A DNA stretch of 64,000 nucleotides from Nocardiopsis dassonvillei_B (GTDB lineage: Bacteria > Actinomycetota > Actinomycetes > Streptosporangiales > Streptosporangiaceae): NCBI RefSeq assembly GCF_964273065.1, contig NZ_OZ186815.1, positions 3,162,001-3,226,000 of the forward strand, read 5' to 3'. A program made the position numbers and the translations under genes. Below the pieces are notes generated by a model. It was not told where the DNA came from. It ran no database searches and saw only the letters and a list, made by a program, of their open reading frames with translations. This document shows positions 1-8,082 of the stretch, piece by piece (positions within the stretch are counted from its first letter, which is position 1; each line of letters starts with the position of its first letter).

Positions 1-32
1 TCCCCCCGCCCCCGACCCCCTGAGGACCCTCC

Positions 33-710
33 GTGGCCGACACCCCGACCCCCCTGGCGTCCGGCCGCGACGCCGACGTCTTCGCCCTGTACGGGCGCCG
101 CGTGCTGCGCCGCAACCGCGACGGCCGCTCCCCGGCCGCGGAGGCGGCGGTGATGGAGCACGTGGCCGCGCACGGGTTCCCCGCCCCGCGGGTGCACTCC
201 GTGGACGGCGCCGACCTGGTCATGGAGCGCCTGGACGGCACCACCCTGCTGGCCGCGGCGATGGCGGGCGGGGTGGGCCCCCGGGAGGTCGGCCGGATCA
301 TGGCCGACCTCCAGAACCGGCTGCACGGCCTGCCCGCACCCGGTGGTACGGGCGCCCTGCTGCACCTGGACCTGCACCCGGACAACATCATGCTCACCGG
401 CGCGGGCCCGGTGCTCATCGACTGGACCAACGCCCGACCGGGCGAGGCCGACCTCGACGTCGCGGTGTCGGCGCTGATCCTGGCGCAGGTGCGCCTCTCC
501 GGGTCCTTCCCGCCCCCGGTCGCCGCCCTGGCCGGGGAGGCGCTGGACGCCTTCCTCTCGCACACGCGCGGCGACCCGGTGCGGCTGCTGGGCGGGGCCG
601 TGCGGCTGCGCGCGGCCGACCCCAACCTGTCCCCGGAGGAGGGGGCCGTGCTCGCCGCGGCCGCCGCGGAGGTCGGGGAGCGGGCCGCCCGCCGGACCGG
701 CGCACCCTAG
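33..710 (+). CDS. APH-family phosphotransferase (aminoglycoside/choline kinase-like)
   Basis: 225 residues, GTG start with a GAGGA ribosome site 7 nt upstream. The kinase catalytic motif HLDLHPDN lies at residues 111-118 (Brenner-type HxDxxxxN) and the metal-binding IDW at 129-131, so the catalytic lobe looks intact. It is shorter than typical aminoglycoside phosphotransferases (about 260-300 residues), mainly in the C-terminal helical part that selects the substrate. The family phosphorylates hydroxyls of aminoglycosides, choline, fructosamines or small metabolites. Nothing in the sequence identifies the substrate, so a resistance role should not be assumed. The next gene on this strand starts 130 bp downstream. 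Confidence 0.8.
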   Translation: MADTPTPLASGRDADVFALYGRRVLRRNRDGRSPAAEAAVMEHVAAHGFPAPRVHSVDGADLVMERLDGTTLLAAAMAGGVGPREVGRIMADLQNRLHGLPAPGGTGALLHLDLHPDNIMLTGAGPVLIDWTNARPGEADLDVAVSALILAQVRLSGSFPPPVAALAGEALDAFLSHTRGDPVRLLGGAVRLRAADPNLSPEEGAVLAAAAAEVGERAARRTGAP

Positions 711-839
711 GGGATGCCGGGGGCCCGGCGGCGGGAGCCCACCGGGAGGGCCGGATCTTCCGGGTGAATCCCGATACCTCCGGGGGGATCCCGCGAGGAC
801 AGTGGAGGTGAAGCATCCGCCCCCCGTCAGGAGAACCCG

Positions 840-1526
840 ATGCCGTCCCCCTCCGCTCCCGTGCGGCGCCGCCGCGCGATCGCCCTCACGGCGGTGACCG
901 CCCTGTGCGCGGCGGTCGCCCTGGTGTCCGTCGGCGCCTACACCGGGCTCGACCCCGCCGAGGCCCGTGTGGCGCTGCGCGACCCGGCCCTGCACTACCC
1001 GGTCCTCGTCCTGCACGTCGGCACCTCGGTGCTGGCGCTGGTCACCGCGCCGCTCCAGCTCTGGCCCGCGCTCCGGCGGCGGGGCGCCCACCGGGTCATC
1101 GGCCGGATCCACCTGTTCGCGGGCGTGTTCCCCGGCGCGGTGTCGGGCATGGCGCTCGCGGTGATGAGCACCTACGGCGCGGTCGCGCAGACGGGCTTCG
1201 CCCTGCTGTCCGCGCTGTGGTTCGCGACGGCCGCGATCGGCTGGCGGGCGGCCCGCGAGGGCCGGTACGCCGACCACGGGAAGTGGATGGTGCGCGTGTT
1301 CTCCCTGACCATGGCGGGGGTGACGCTGCGGGTGCTGGTCCCGCTGTCGACGGCGCTCCTCACCCCCCTGGTGGGGCCGGGGTACGGCGAGGAGGAGATC
1401 TTCACCGCGGTCTACCCGGCGATCGCGTGGCTGGCCTGGGTGCCCAACCTCCTCGTCGCCGAGTGGTACCTGCGGCGGCGGCCGGGCATCGGCGCGGCGG
1501 CCCCGGCCGGCCACCGGCCGGGCTGA
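840..1526 (+). CDS. DUF2306 family membrane protein
   Basis: 228 residues, ATG start with AGGAGA 7 nt upstream. An N-terminal membrane segment (about 13-33) is followed by several more (about 55-75, 90-115, 118-135, 150-175, 185-205). The pattern HxxxGRIHLFAG with a downstream DHGKWMVR fits the DUF2306 family of predicted integral membrane proteins, whose conserved histidines hint at haem or metal binding. Function is unknown. It converges on the hydrolase at 1544 with an 18-bp gap. Confidence 0.75.
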   Translation: MPSPSAPVRRRRAIALTAVTALCAAVALVSVGAYTGLDPAEARVALRDPALHYPVLVLHVGTSVLALVTAPLQLWPALRRRGAHRVIGRIHLFAGVFPGAVSGMALAVMSTYGAVAQTGFALLSALWFATAAIGWRAAREGRYADHGKWMVRVFSLTMAGVTLRVLVPLSTALLTPLVGPGYGEEEIFTAVYPAIAWLAWVPNLLVAEWYLRRRPGIGAAAPAGHRPG

Positions 1527-1543
1527 GCCGGCCGGGGCGGCGC

Positions 1544-2344
1544 CTACCCCAGCGGGTGGGCGGCGAGGAAGTCGAGGACCTCGCGGGTGGCCTTGGACCC
1601 GCCTTCGTGCAGGTAGCCGTGGCGCAGGCCGGGCAGCACGAGCAGGCGGGCCTGCGGGATCCGCTCGGCCAGCAGGGCGGCGTTGCCGACCGGGGTGAGC
1701 CGGTCGTCCTCGCCGTGCACGACCAGCGTCGGCGCCTGGATCCGCGGCAGCAGGTCCCAGCCGTCGTACCCGGTGCTCGCCCCGAAGTGCAGGCGCTGGG
1801 CGCGCAGCGGGCCGCGCGGCAGGATGCGGGCGACGGTGCCCGGGTGCGCGGCCGCCCACTCCGGTGTGTAGAAGAGCGGGCCGATCTTCTGCGCACCGGC
1901 CGCGGTGCCCGCCTGGCGCAGGGCCAGGGTCGACTCGCGGGGCCGCTCCACCTCGTGCGGTCCGCCCGGGGCGGTGGCGCCCAGGACCAGGGCGCCCACG
2001 CGCTCCGGTGCGGTGGCCGCCATCCTCTGGGCGACCTTGCCTCCCATCGAGAACCCGTAGACGTGGGCGCGCCCGATGCCCAGCGCGTCCAGCACCGCCA
2101 GGGCGTCGTCGACGAAGAGGTCCAGGGTGTACGGGGAGCCGAGCGGTGCGTCGCTGCCGCCGGTGCCCCGGAAGTCCGTCCGCACCACCCGGTGGCGCTC
2201 GGCCAGCGCGGCGTGCGGCCCGTCCCACATCTCGTGGTCGAGCGCCTGGCCGTTGAAGAGCAGGAGGGGGTCGCCGTCACCGAGGACGTCGTACCAGATG
2301 CGGGTTCCGTCGGAAGCGGTCACGTGGCTCACGGAACCGGACAC
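1544..2344 (-). CDS. alpha/beta-fold hydrolase
   Basis: 266 residues, GTG start. Shows the alpha/beta-hydrolase layout: a DFRGTGGSD strand-loop near residue 57, nucleophile elbow G-F-S-M-G with Ser99, acid Asp213/214 in GEDDRLTP, and His242 in LRHGYLHEGG. It resembles cytosolic esterases or peroxidase-like hydrolases (3-oxoadipate enol-lactonase group) and has no signal peptide. It is last in a minus-strand run of four genes, 34 bp after the nucleotidyltransferase, so co-transcription is likely. The substrate is not predictable. Confidence 0.85.
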   Translation of the reverse strand: MSGSVSHVTASDGTRIWYDVLGDGDPLLLFNGQALDHEMWDGPHAALAERHRVVRTDFRGTGGSDAPLGSPYTLDLFVDDALAVLDALGIGRAHVYGFSMGGKVAQRMAATAPERVGALVLGATAPGGPHEVERPRESTLALRQAGTAAGAQKIGPLFYTPEWAAAHPGTVARILPRGPLRAQRLHFGASTGYDGWDLLPRIQAPTLVVHGEDDRLTPVGNAALLAERIPQARLLVLPGLRHGYLHEGGSKATREVLDFLAAHPLG

Positions 2345-2378
2345 TACCCGAAGAATCGCCCACCGGCCGTGGTCCCGG

Positions 2379-3188
2379 TCACCGCGGTGCCTTCACCCCG
2401 TGGACCCTGCGGTACTCGCGGGCGACGCGCGGCGCCAGGCCGTCGGTGACCATGCGCAGCAGCTCCCGGTCGGGGACCGGGTCCAGTGCCGCGGCGGCGG
2501 TGCGCCGCAGGTCGGCGGCCCACTCCGGGTGGTACCGGCCGGCGATCTCCGCCGACCGCCCCAGATCGCTGGTCCAGCCGCCCCAGGAGGGCATGACCAG
2601 GGTGAACGCGCTGCGGACGGTCTTGCGGGCCGCCCTGCGCACCACCGCGCCCAGGTCGTCGCCGTCGGCGGCCGCCCGCCAGCGCTCGGGGAACAGGTGC
2701 AGGTCGCCGTTGGTCTCCCGGGCCAGCAGGGAGGTGGGGCGGTAGGCGGGCAGGCTCGGCGCGAGGTCGGCCCCCAGCAGCGGCGTGCACAGGCGGGAGA
2801 CGAAGAACCCGCCGTCGTTCGGGTCGGCGAGGATCGCCGCCGCGCCCTCCAGCAGGATCCCCACCCCGTCGACCTCCCCGAAGGCGGAGTCCAGGTGGCC
2901 CTCGAGCCACCGGGCCGCCTCCCGGTCCTCCCCGGTGGGCGGCCCGTTGAACACCAGCATCAGGTCCAGGTCGGAGCGGCCGGGCCGGGCCGTCCCGCGC
3001 GGGACGCTGCCGTAGAGGTAGGCGCCGTGCAGGCGGGCGCCGGGGCCCGGAGCACCGTAGAGTGCGCCGATCCCCTCCCGGGCGGCGGCCACCACCGGGC
3101 CGAACACCGGCCCCACCCGGTCGATGGAGCCCTCGCGGGCGATGGTCCCGTCGGGGTTCAGGCCCCTGTCCTCGCCGTCCTCGTCCAT
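2379..3188 (-). CDS. nucleotidyltransferase-domain protein (aminoglycoside adenylyltransferase-like)
   Basis: 269 residues from the ATG at 3188. The frame stays open far upstream, but that part is antisense to the DJ-1 gene, so the ATG after the pfpI-like stop is preferred. A CAGGCT box 7 nt before it could give a leaderless start. Residues 60-76 carry the Pol-beta nucleotidyltransferase signature GS..RG....SDLDL, with Asp73 and Asp75 as the metal-binding pair. The C-terminal half is helical. Family members adenylylate antibiotics or other small molecules. The length matches AadA-like enzymes (about 260), but the substrate is inference only. Confidence 0.75.
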   Translation of the reverse strand: MDEDGEDRGLNPDGTIAREGSIDRVGPVFGPVVAAAREGIGALYGAPGPGARLHGAYLYGSVPRGTARPGRSDLDLMLVFNGPPTGEDREAARWLEGHLDSAFGEVDGVGILLEGAAAILADPNDGGFFVSRLCTPLLGADLAPSLPAYRPTSLLARETNGDLHLFPERWRAAADGDDLGAVVRRAARKTVRSAFTLVMPSWGGWTSDLGRSAEIAGRYHPEWAADLRRTAAAALDPVPDRELLRMVTDGLAPRVAREYRRVHGVKAPR

Positions 3189-3268
3189 GGCGCCCAGCCT
3201 GTCGGAGCCGCCGCCGCACCCGCAACGGGATTCCCCCGGCGGCCGGACCGGGCGGGTCGGGGCGGGCG

Positions 3269-3892
3269 TCAGGCGGCGTCCGCGGCGGGGGGCAGGGGCT
3301 CGTCGGCGAGGTAGGGAGGGGCGGGCTCGTACTGGATCCTCTCCCGTACGGTGCGCGCGTGGTCGCGCCCGTGCAGCCTTCCCACCAGCCACAGGGACAT
3401 GTCGATCCCGGCGGACACACCCTGGCTGGTCACCAGGTTCCCGTCGACCACGTAGCGGGCGTCGCGGACCACGGTGACCTCGCCGCGGGCCTCCAGCCCG
3501 TCCTCCCAGGACCGGTGCGTGGCCACGCGCCGCCCGCGCGCGGGGCCCGCCGCGTGCAGGAGGTAGGCGCCCGTGCACACCGACGCGGTCCACTCCGCCG
3601 CGGCCGAGGTCTCGGCCACCCAGCCGGTCACGACGGGGTTCGCCGACGCCGTCGTGCGCGCCCCCGCCCCGCCCGGTACGACCAGCACGTCCAGCGGGGG
3701 GTGCCCGCCGAAGGCGTGGTCCGGCCGGACCCTCAGGCCCTTGGCGCACCGGACCTCCCCGCCGGTCTCCCCGATGAGCAGGACGCGGTCGCCGCGGTCC
3801 CGCACCAGGGCCGAGGTGGCCAGCACCTCCCAGGGACCGGCGAAGTCGAGTTCCTCGACCTGGTCGAAGACCAGGACGCCGTAGGTGGTCAT
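3269..3892 (-). CDS. DJ-1/PfpI family protein
   Basis: 207 residues. The fold is a stand-alone DJ-1/PfpI domain: Glu in DFAGPWEV (16-23), the VVPGGAG loop (71-77) and nucleophile Cys106 in SVCTGAY. It overlaps the upstream AraC-type gene by 4 bp (ATGA), so translation is coupled and the two proteins should be made together. The two encoded DJ-1 domains are paralogous in layout. Family members include isonitrile hydratase, glyoxalase III-type and amidase-like proteins; which applies here cannot be told from sequence. It has no DNA-binding domain of its own. Confidence 0.85.
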   Translation of the reverse strand: MTTYGVLVFDQVEELDFAGPWEVLATSALVRDRGDRVLLIGETGGEVRCAKGLRVRPDHAFGGHPPLDVLVVPGGAGARTTASANPVVTGWVAETSAAAEWTASVCTGAYLLHAAGPARGRRVATHRSWEDGLEARGEVTVVRDARYVVDGNLVTSQGVSAGIDMSLWLVGRLHGRDHARTVRERIQYEPAPPYLADEPLPPAADAA

Positions 3893-4842
3893 ACGTACTC
3901 CCTCGTTGCTCGGAATCTGTTGCGGTAGTCGGACGGCGCCACCCCGACCCGGCGGTGGAAGGCCCGGCGCAGGGTCTCCGCGGTCCCCAGGCCGAAACGC
4001 CGGGCGAGGGCGTCGACGGGCTCGTCGCCCTCGGCCAGGGCCCGCCGGACCGCCTCGATCCTCACCCGCTCGACGTAGGAGGTCGGCGGCTCGCCCATCT
4101 CCGCCGTGAACCGCCGTTGCAGGTGGCGGGGGCTGAGTCCGGCGCTCGCGGCGAGCCCGGCCACCGAGTGGTCCCCGCCGGGGTCGGCGTGGACCGCGTG
4201 GACGGCCTCGCGGATCGGGTCGGTCCGCGGCCGGACGGACCACAGGGGGACGCTGAACTGCGACTGGCTCCCCGGACGGCGCAGGAACATCACCAGCTCC
4301 CGCGCCACATCCTGGGCCACCCCGCACCCGTGGTCCTCCTCCACCAGGGCCAGCGCGAGGTCCATCCCGGCGGTGACCCCGGCGGAGGTCCACACGTTCC
4401 CGTCCGCGACGAAAACGGGGTCGCAGTCCACGACCGCCTCCGGGTGCTCGCGGACGAGCTGGTCACGGCGCTTCCAGTGGGTGGTGACCCGCCGTCCCCG
4501 GACGAGCCCGGCCGCCGCCAGCAGGAACACCCCGCTGCACACCGACGCCACCCGCCGCGCCTCCGGCGCGGCCGCCGCGATCCACCCCACCAGCACGGGG
4601 TCGAGCCGGGCGGAGTCGACCCCGGCGCCGCCCACGACCAGCAGGGTGTCGGTGCCCCGCGGGTCCAGGTCGCCGAGCCCGTGCCCGGCGTGCAGGGAGA
4701 GGCCGCTCGAGGCCCGCACGGGGCCCGCGGCGGGCGCGACCACCCGGCAGTCGTACCGGCCCGTGTGGCGGAAGACCTCGTAGGGGCCGGTGAGGTCGAG
4801 CGATTGGAAGCCGTCGTAGACGACGAAGACGACGCGTCTCAT
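3889..4842 (-). CDS. GlxA/AdpA-like regulator: DJ-1 domain plus AraC DNA-binding domain
   Basis: 317 residues. Residues 1-175 form a DJ-1/PfpI-like domain, with Cys102 in SVCSGVFLL and a GGAG loop at 71-74. Residues about 210-310 form an AraC double helix-turn-helix (LAASAGLSPRHLQRRF, then ALARRFGLGTAETLRRAF). This is the architecture of GlxA-family regulators and streptomycete AdpA. It is first in a run that continues with the coupled DJ-1 gene, the nucleotidyltransferase and the hydrolase. An inverted repeat 25-67 bp upstream of the ATG resembles AdpA sites and suggests autoregulation. CAGGCT 7 nt before the ATG is a possible leaderless -10 box. Confidence 0.88.
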   Translation of the reverse strand: MRRVVFVVYDGFQSLDLTGPYEVFRHTGRYDCRVVAPAAGPVRASSGLSLHAGHGLGDLDPRGTDTLLVVGGAGVDSARLDPVLVGWIAAAAPEARRVASVCSGVFLLAAAGLVRGRRVTTHWKRRDQLVREHPEAVVDCDPVFVADGNVWTSAGVTAGMDLALALVEEDHGCGVAQDVARELVMFLRRPGSQSQFSVPLWSVRPRTDPIREAVHAVHADPGGDHSVAGLAASAGLSPRHLQRRFTAEMGEPPTSYVERVRIEAVRRALAEGDEPVDALARRFGLGTAETLRRAFHRRVGVAPSDYRNRFRATREYV

Positions 4843-4866
4843 GCGTTCAAGCCTGCTGCCGCCCTC

Positions 4867-4909
4867 ACGATGGCGTCAACGACGTGCACCCCACGATTCA
4901 CGCCATCGT
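4867..4909. promoter_or_regulatory. candidate AdpA-type operator upstream of the DJ-1/AraC gene
   Basis: Perfect 10-bp inverted repeat: ACGATGGCGT at 4867-4876 and ACGCCATCGT at 4900-4909, with a 23-nt spacer. Read on the minus strand, the right arm contains TGGCGTGAAT, an exact match to the AdpA consensus TGGCSNGWWY. The left arm gives TGGCGTCAAC, one mismatch. It sits just upstream of a gene encoding an AdpA-like protein. Confidence 0.5.
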
Positions 4910-5046
4910 CGGCGGCCGGGAGGACGGCCGGGCCGGGGGCACCGGGCCGCGGGACGTGCCGTGTCCGGCCTCCGCGGCGCTCGGCGCCTCCGGAGGGCGC
5001 GGACCCCGCCGGGGCGGAGGGGCACACCCCGGGGCCGGGTCCGGGG

Positions 5047-6744
5047 TCAGCCGGGCGCGGTCCCCGGAGCCGTCCGCCGCCCCGGGGCCCCGGGGCGGCG
5101 CAGGCCGACCCGGGCGTCGCGCACCTGGAGCGCCAGGTGCGTCTCCAGGCGGCGCGGCGAGGCGTCCCAGCCCTGGCCGAGCAGTGCGCCGATCCGGGTG
5201 AGCCGCTGGCGCACCGTGTTGCGGTGCAGGTGCAGCAGCTCGGCGACCCGGGCGACGCTGCCGTCGGTCTCCAGGTAGTAGAAGGCGGTGCGGGCCAGGT
5301 CGGTGCCCCGCTCGTCGTCGTAGGCCAGCAGCGGGTCGATGCCCCGGGTGAGCGACTCCGGGAGGCCGCCGGTGCGGGCCAGGTCCAGGAGCGCGTGGAC
5401 CATGCCCAGCCGGTCGCCGTCGAGCACCCCGTCCCGGTCGAGGGTGATGAGCGAACCGAGCGCGAGCGAGGCCCTCCGGTGCGCGTCGGGCAGCTCCCCC
5501 GGCACCGTGACCGGCCCGGCCGCACCGGCCCGCAGCGTCCGGCCCCGCCCGGCGAACGCCGTGCGCAGCCTGCCCTCCCAGTCGGGGGAGGCGGTCACCA
5601 GGCACAGGTGGTCGGAGTGCGCGGTCATCACGGCCCGGCCGACGGCGGAGCGCAGCACCTGCCGGTACCGCCGCGCCTCCGCGGCGGGCACGTCCAGGGC
5701 CACGCACCACAGGCGGTCGTCGGAGCGCAGGCCCCAGCGGCGCATCCGCCGCTCCAGCCGGTCGTGCGGGAGGTCGGCCCCGGAGAGGAGGTCGTCGATC
5801 AGCTCGTCCTGTCCGCGCAGGTCGGCGTCCTCCTCCGCCCGGCTGAAGAGCAGGGCCAGGGCGACGTGCACGGCGACCCTCTCCAGCAGCGCCCTGCCGT
5901 CCGGGCCCAGGACCGAACCCGTGTGCAGGCTGCCCAGGGTCTCCGCCGCCGCGGTGACCGCGACGGCGGTCCCGGGCTCGGGGACCGCGCCGGCCGGGTC
6001 CGCGGTCGTGGCGAGCAGCGCGCCGGAGGCATCCCGCATGTACAGGTCGTCGTCGAGCGCGCCGCGGCCGATGGTGAGGACGCGCCCGACGTCCGGCGAG
6101 ACCATCACCGCATCCAGGAGCCTGCGGTCCAGTTCCACGATCCGGGTGGCCAGTTGCAGCTCGGCGGCGCTGCGCCGGTGCTCCACGTTGAGGAGCTCGG
6201 CCTGGCGGGCCATCTCCTCGAAGCGCAGCGAGTTGTCGATCGCGACCGCCGCCTGCTTGGCGATCGACTCCACACAGCTGATCTCCTCCGGCTCGAACCG
6301 GCGCGACCGGCGTTCGGCCACGATGAGCGCGCCGATCACCCGGCCCGCCACCGTGAGCGGCGCGCCCATGATCGTCTCGACCGCCTCGGCCCGCACGATC
6401 TCGTCGACCTCCGGATCGTGCACGACCGTGGGGTCGTCCAGGTAGGCGGAGGTCTGGAAGGGCGCCAGGCCGGTGGCGACCTGCCCCAGCACCCCGACCC
6501 CGAGCGGCATGCGCAGGGCCCGGTAGGCGGGCGTGGTGACGCCGTCGGACTGGCGGATGTAGGTGTCGCCGCGTTCGGGGTCGTTGAGGCTGATGTACGC
6601 CATGTCCGCGCCGACGATGGCGCGCGTGCGGCGCACGATCGCCTGGAGCACGGCCTCCACGTCCCGCAGCGCGGTGAGGTCGGTGGCCGTGTCGAGGAGG
6701 ACCCGCAGCAGGTCCTCCCGGGAGCGCCCCAGAGTGTTCGCCAT
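5047..6744 (-). CDS. GAF-domain PucR/CdaR-type transcriptional regulator
   Basis: 565 residues. The start at 6744 is chosen because TACGCT (6751-6756) lies 6 nt before the ATG with no Shine-Dalgarno, the leaderless pattern seen at other regulators here; the longer frame to 6876 has no such signal. A GAF domain fills about residues 15-165 (LGVGVLGQVA, GAPLTVAGRVIGALIVAE). A linker of about 150 residues and a middle CdaR-like region follow. The C-terminus is a PucR helix-turn-helix with RVAELLHLHRNTVRQRL near residues 505-525. The layout suits a small-molecule-sensing activator. It is divergent from the dehydrogenase/permease pair, its most likely target. Confidence 0.85.
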   Translation of the reverse strand: MANTLGRSREDLLRVLLDTATDLTALRDVEAVLQAIVRRTRAIVGADMAYISLNDPERGDTYIRQSDGVTTPAYRALRMPLGVGVLGQVATGLAPFQTSAYLDDPTVVHDPEVDEIVRAEAVETIMGAPLTVAGRVIGALIVAERRSRRFEPEEISCVESIAKQAAVAIDNSLRFEEMARQAELLNVEHRRSAAELQLATRIVELDRRLLDAVMVSPDVGRVLTIGRGALDDDLYMRDASGALLATTADPAGAVPEPGTAVAVTAAAETLGSLHTGSVLGPDGRALLERVAVHVALALLFSRAEEDADLRGQDELIDDLLSGADLPHDRLERRMRRWGLRSDDRLWCVALDVPAAEARRYRQVLRSAVGRAVMTAHSDHLCLVTASPDWEGRLRTAFAGRGRTLRAGAAGPVTVPGELPDAHRRASLALGSLITLDRDGVLDGDRLGMVHALLDLARTGGLPESLTRGIDPLLAYDDERGTDLARTAFYYLETDGSVARVAELLHLHRNTVRQRLTRIGALLGQGWDASPRRLETHLALQVRDARVGLRRPGAPGRRTAPGTAPG

Positions 6745-6908
6745 GCACACAGCGTACGGGGATCTATGGACCCCGAGACATCGTGACCCATGACACCGAC
6801 CGACTAGGTTTCGGAAAGTTGCCTGGTCAGACACCTCGCGAGGGTGACGACGGGCGTTCGCGGCCCCGTGCCGCACACAGGCGGACCGACAAGGAAGGAC
6901 GGACGAGG

Positions 6909-8018
6909 GTGCAGATCACCGGGGCGGTACTGGAGGAGATCGGACGGAGTCGCCCGTACGCGGAGTCGGCCCCCGTCAGCGTCACGCGGCTGGAGCTCGC
7001 CGAGCCCGGCCCGACCGAGGTCCGGGTGCGGATCGAGGCGGCCGGGGTGTGCCACTCCGACCTGTCGGTGCTGGACGGCAACCGCGTCCGCCCCGTCCCG
7101 ATGCTGCTCGGCCACGAGGCCGCCGGCCGGGTCGAGGCCGTCGGCGCGGAGGTGTCCGACCTCGACGTCGGCCGCCGCGTCGTGATGACCTTCCTGCCGC
7201 GCTGCGGGGAGTGCGACGGCTGCCGGACCGGGGGGCGGCTCCCCTGCGGCCCCGGCAGCGCGGCCAACAACGAGGGCCGGCTGCTGCACGGCTCGCGGCG
7301 CCTCACCCGCGGCGGCGAGACCGTCCACCACCACCTGGGCGTCTCCGGTTTCGCGACCCACGCCGTGGTGGACCGCGCCTCCCTGGTCCCCGTGGACGAC
7401 GACGTCCCGGCGGAGGTCGCGGCGGTGCTCGGCTGCGCCGTGCTCACCGGCGGCGGCGCGCTGCTCAACGCGGTGCGGGCCGAGCCCGGCGAGAGCGTCA
7501 TGGTCGTGGGCCTGGGCGGCGTCGGCATGGCCGCCCTGCTGGCCGCGGTGGCGCAGGGCACCGGTGAGGTCATCGCCGTCGACACGCTCCCGGAGAAGCT
7601 GGAGCTGGCCCGGGAGCTGGGCGCCTCCCGCGCCTGCACCCCGGCCGAGGTCGCCGGGCAGGGCCTGCGGGCCTCCCACACCATCGAGTGCGCCGGGAAC
7701 CCTCGCGCCCTCGAGACCGCGTTCGCCGCCACCGCCCCCGGGGGGCGCACCGTCACCGTGGGCCTGCCCGGGCCGACCGCCCTGGCCCGGCTCTCACCCC
7801 TCACCATGACCGCCGAGGCGCGCACCGTGATCGGGTCCTACCTGGGCTCGGCCGTACCCGCGCGGGACATCCCCGAGTTCGCGCGGTGGTGGCGCGAGGG
7901 CCGCCTGCCCGTGGAGCGGCTCATCAGCCGCCGCATCCGCCTGGACGAGATCAACGAGGCCATGGACGAGCTCGCCGACGGAAAGGCGGTCCGCCAGGTC
8001 ATCGTCTTCGACGAGTGA
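6909..8018 (+). CDS. zinc-dependent alcohol dehydrogenase, class III-like
   Basis: 369 residues from the GTG at 6909, chosen because AAGGAAGGA (6891-6899) is at ideal spacing. Catalytic-zinc ligands are Cys48 (GVCHSD), His69-Glu70 (GHE) and Cys176 (LGCAVLTGGG). Structural-zinc cysteines are 99, 102, 105 and 113. The NAD fold motif GLGGVG is at 201-206. The GCxxxTG segment is typical of class III (S-hydroxymethyl-thiol/formaldehyde) and NDMA-dependent dehydrogenases rather than simple ethanol dehydrogenases. It is followed after 64 bp by a permease and controlled, by position, by the GAF/PucR regulator. An alcohol or aldehyde substrate imported by the permease is inference. Confidence 0.88.
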   Translation: MQITGAVLEEIGRSRPYAESAPVSVTRLELAEPGPTEVRVRIEAAGVCHSDLSVLDGNRVRPVPMLLGHEAAGRVEAVGAEVSDLDVGRRVVMTFLPRCGECDGCRTGGRLPCGPGSAANNEGRLLHGSRRLTRGGETVHHHLGVSGFATHAVVDRASLVPVDDDVPAEVAAVLGCAVLTGGGALLNAVRAEPGESVMVVGLGGVGMAALLAAVAQGTGEVIAVDTLPEKLELARELGASRACTPAEVAGQGLRASHTIECAGNPRALETAFAATAPGGRTVTVGLPGPTALARLSPLTMTAEARTVIGSYLGSAVPARDIPEFARWWREGRLPVERLISRRIRLDEINEAMDELADGKAVRQVIVFDE

Positions 8019-8082
8019 CCCGGCCTTCCGAGTGGACACCGCCCGGGCGCCGCCGCGCCCGGGGAACACGAAAGCACCTTCA

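Noticed and set aside
905..2449. Long plus-strand open frame of about 514 codons
   Set aside because: It is an antisense or alternative-frame shadow of the DUF2306 and hydrolase genes; Arg/Gly/Pro/Ala-rich with no domain or ribosome site.
3955..6786. Plus-strand open frame of 943 codons
   Set aside because: Antisense to the DJ-1/AraC and GAF/PucR genes; composition typical of high-GC shadow frames.
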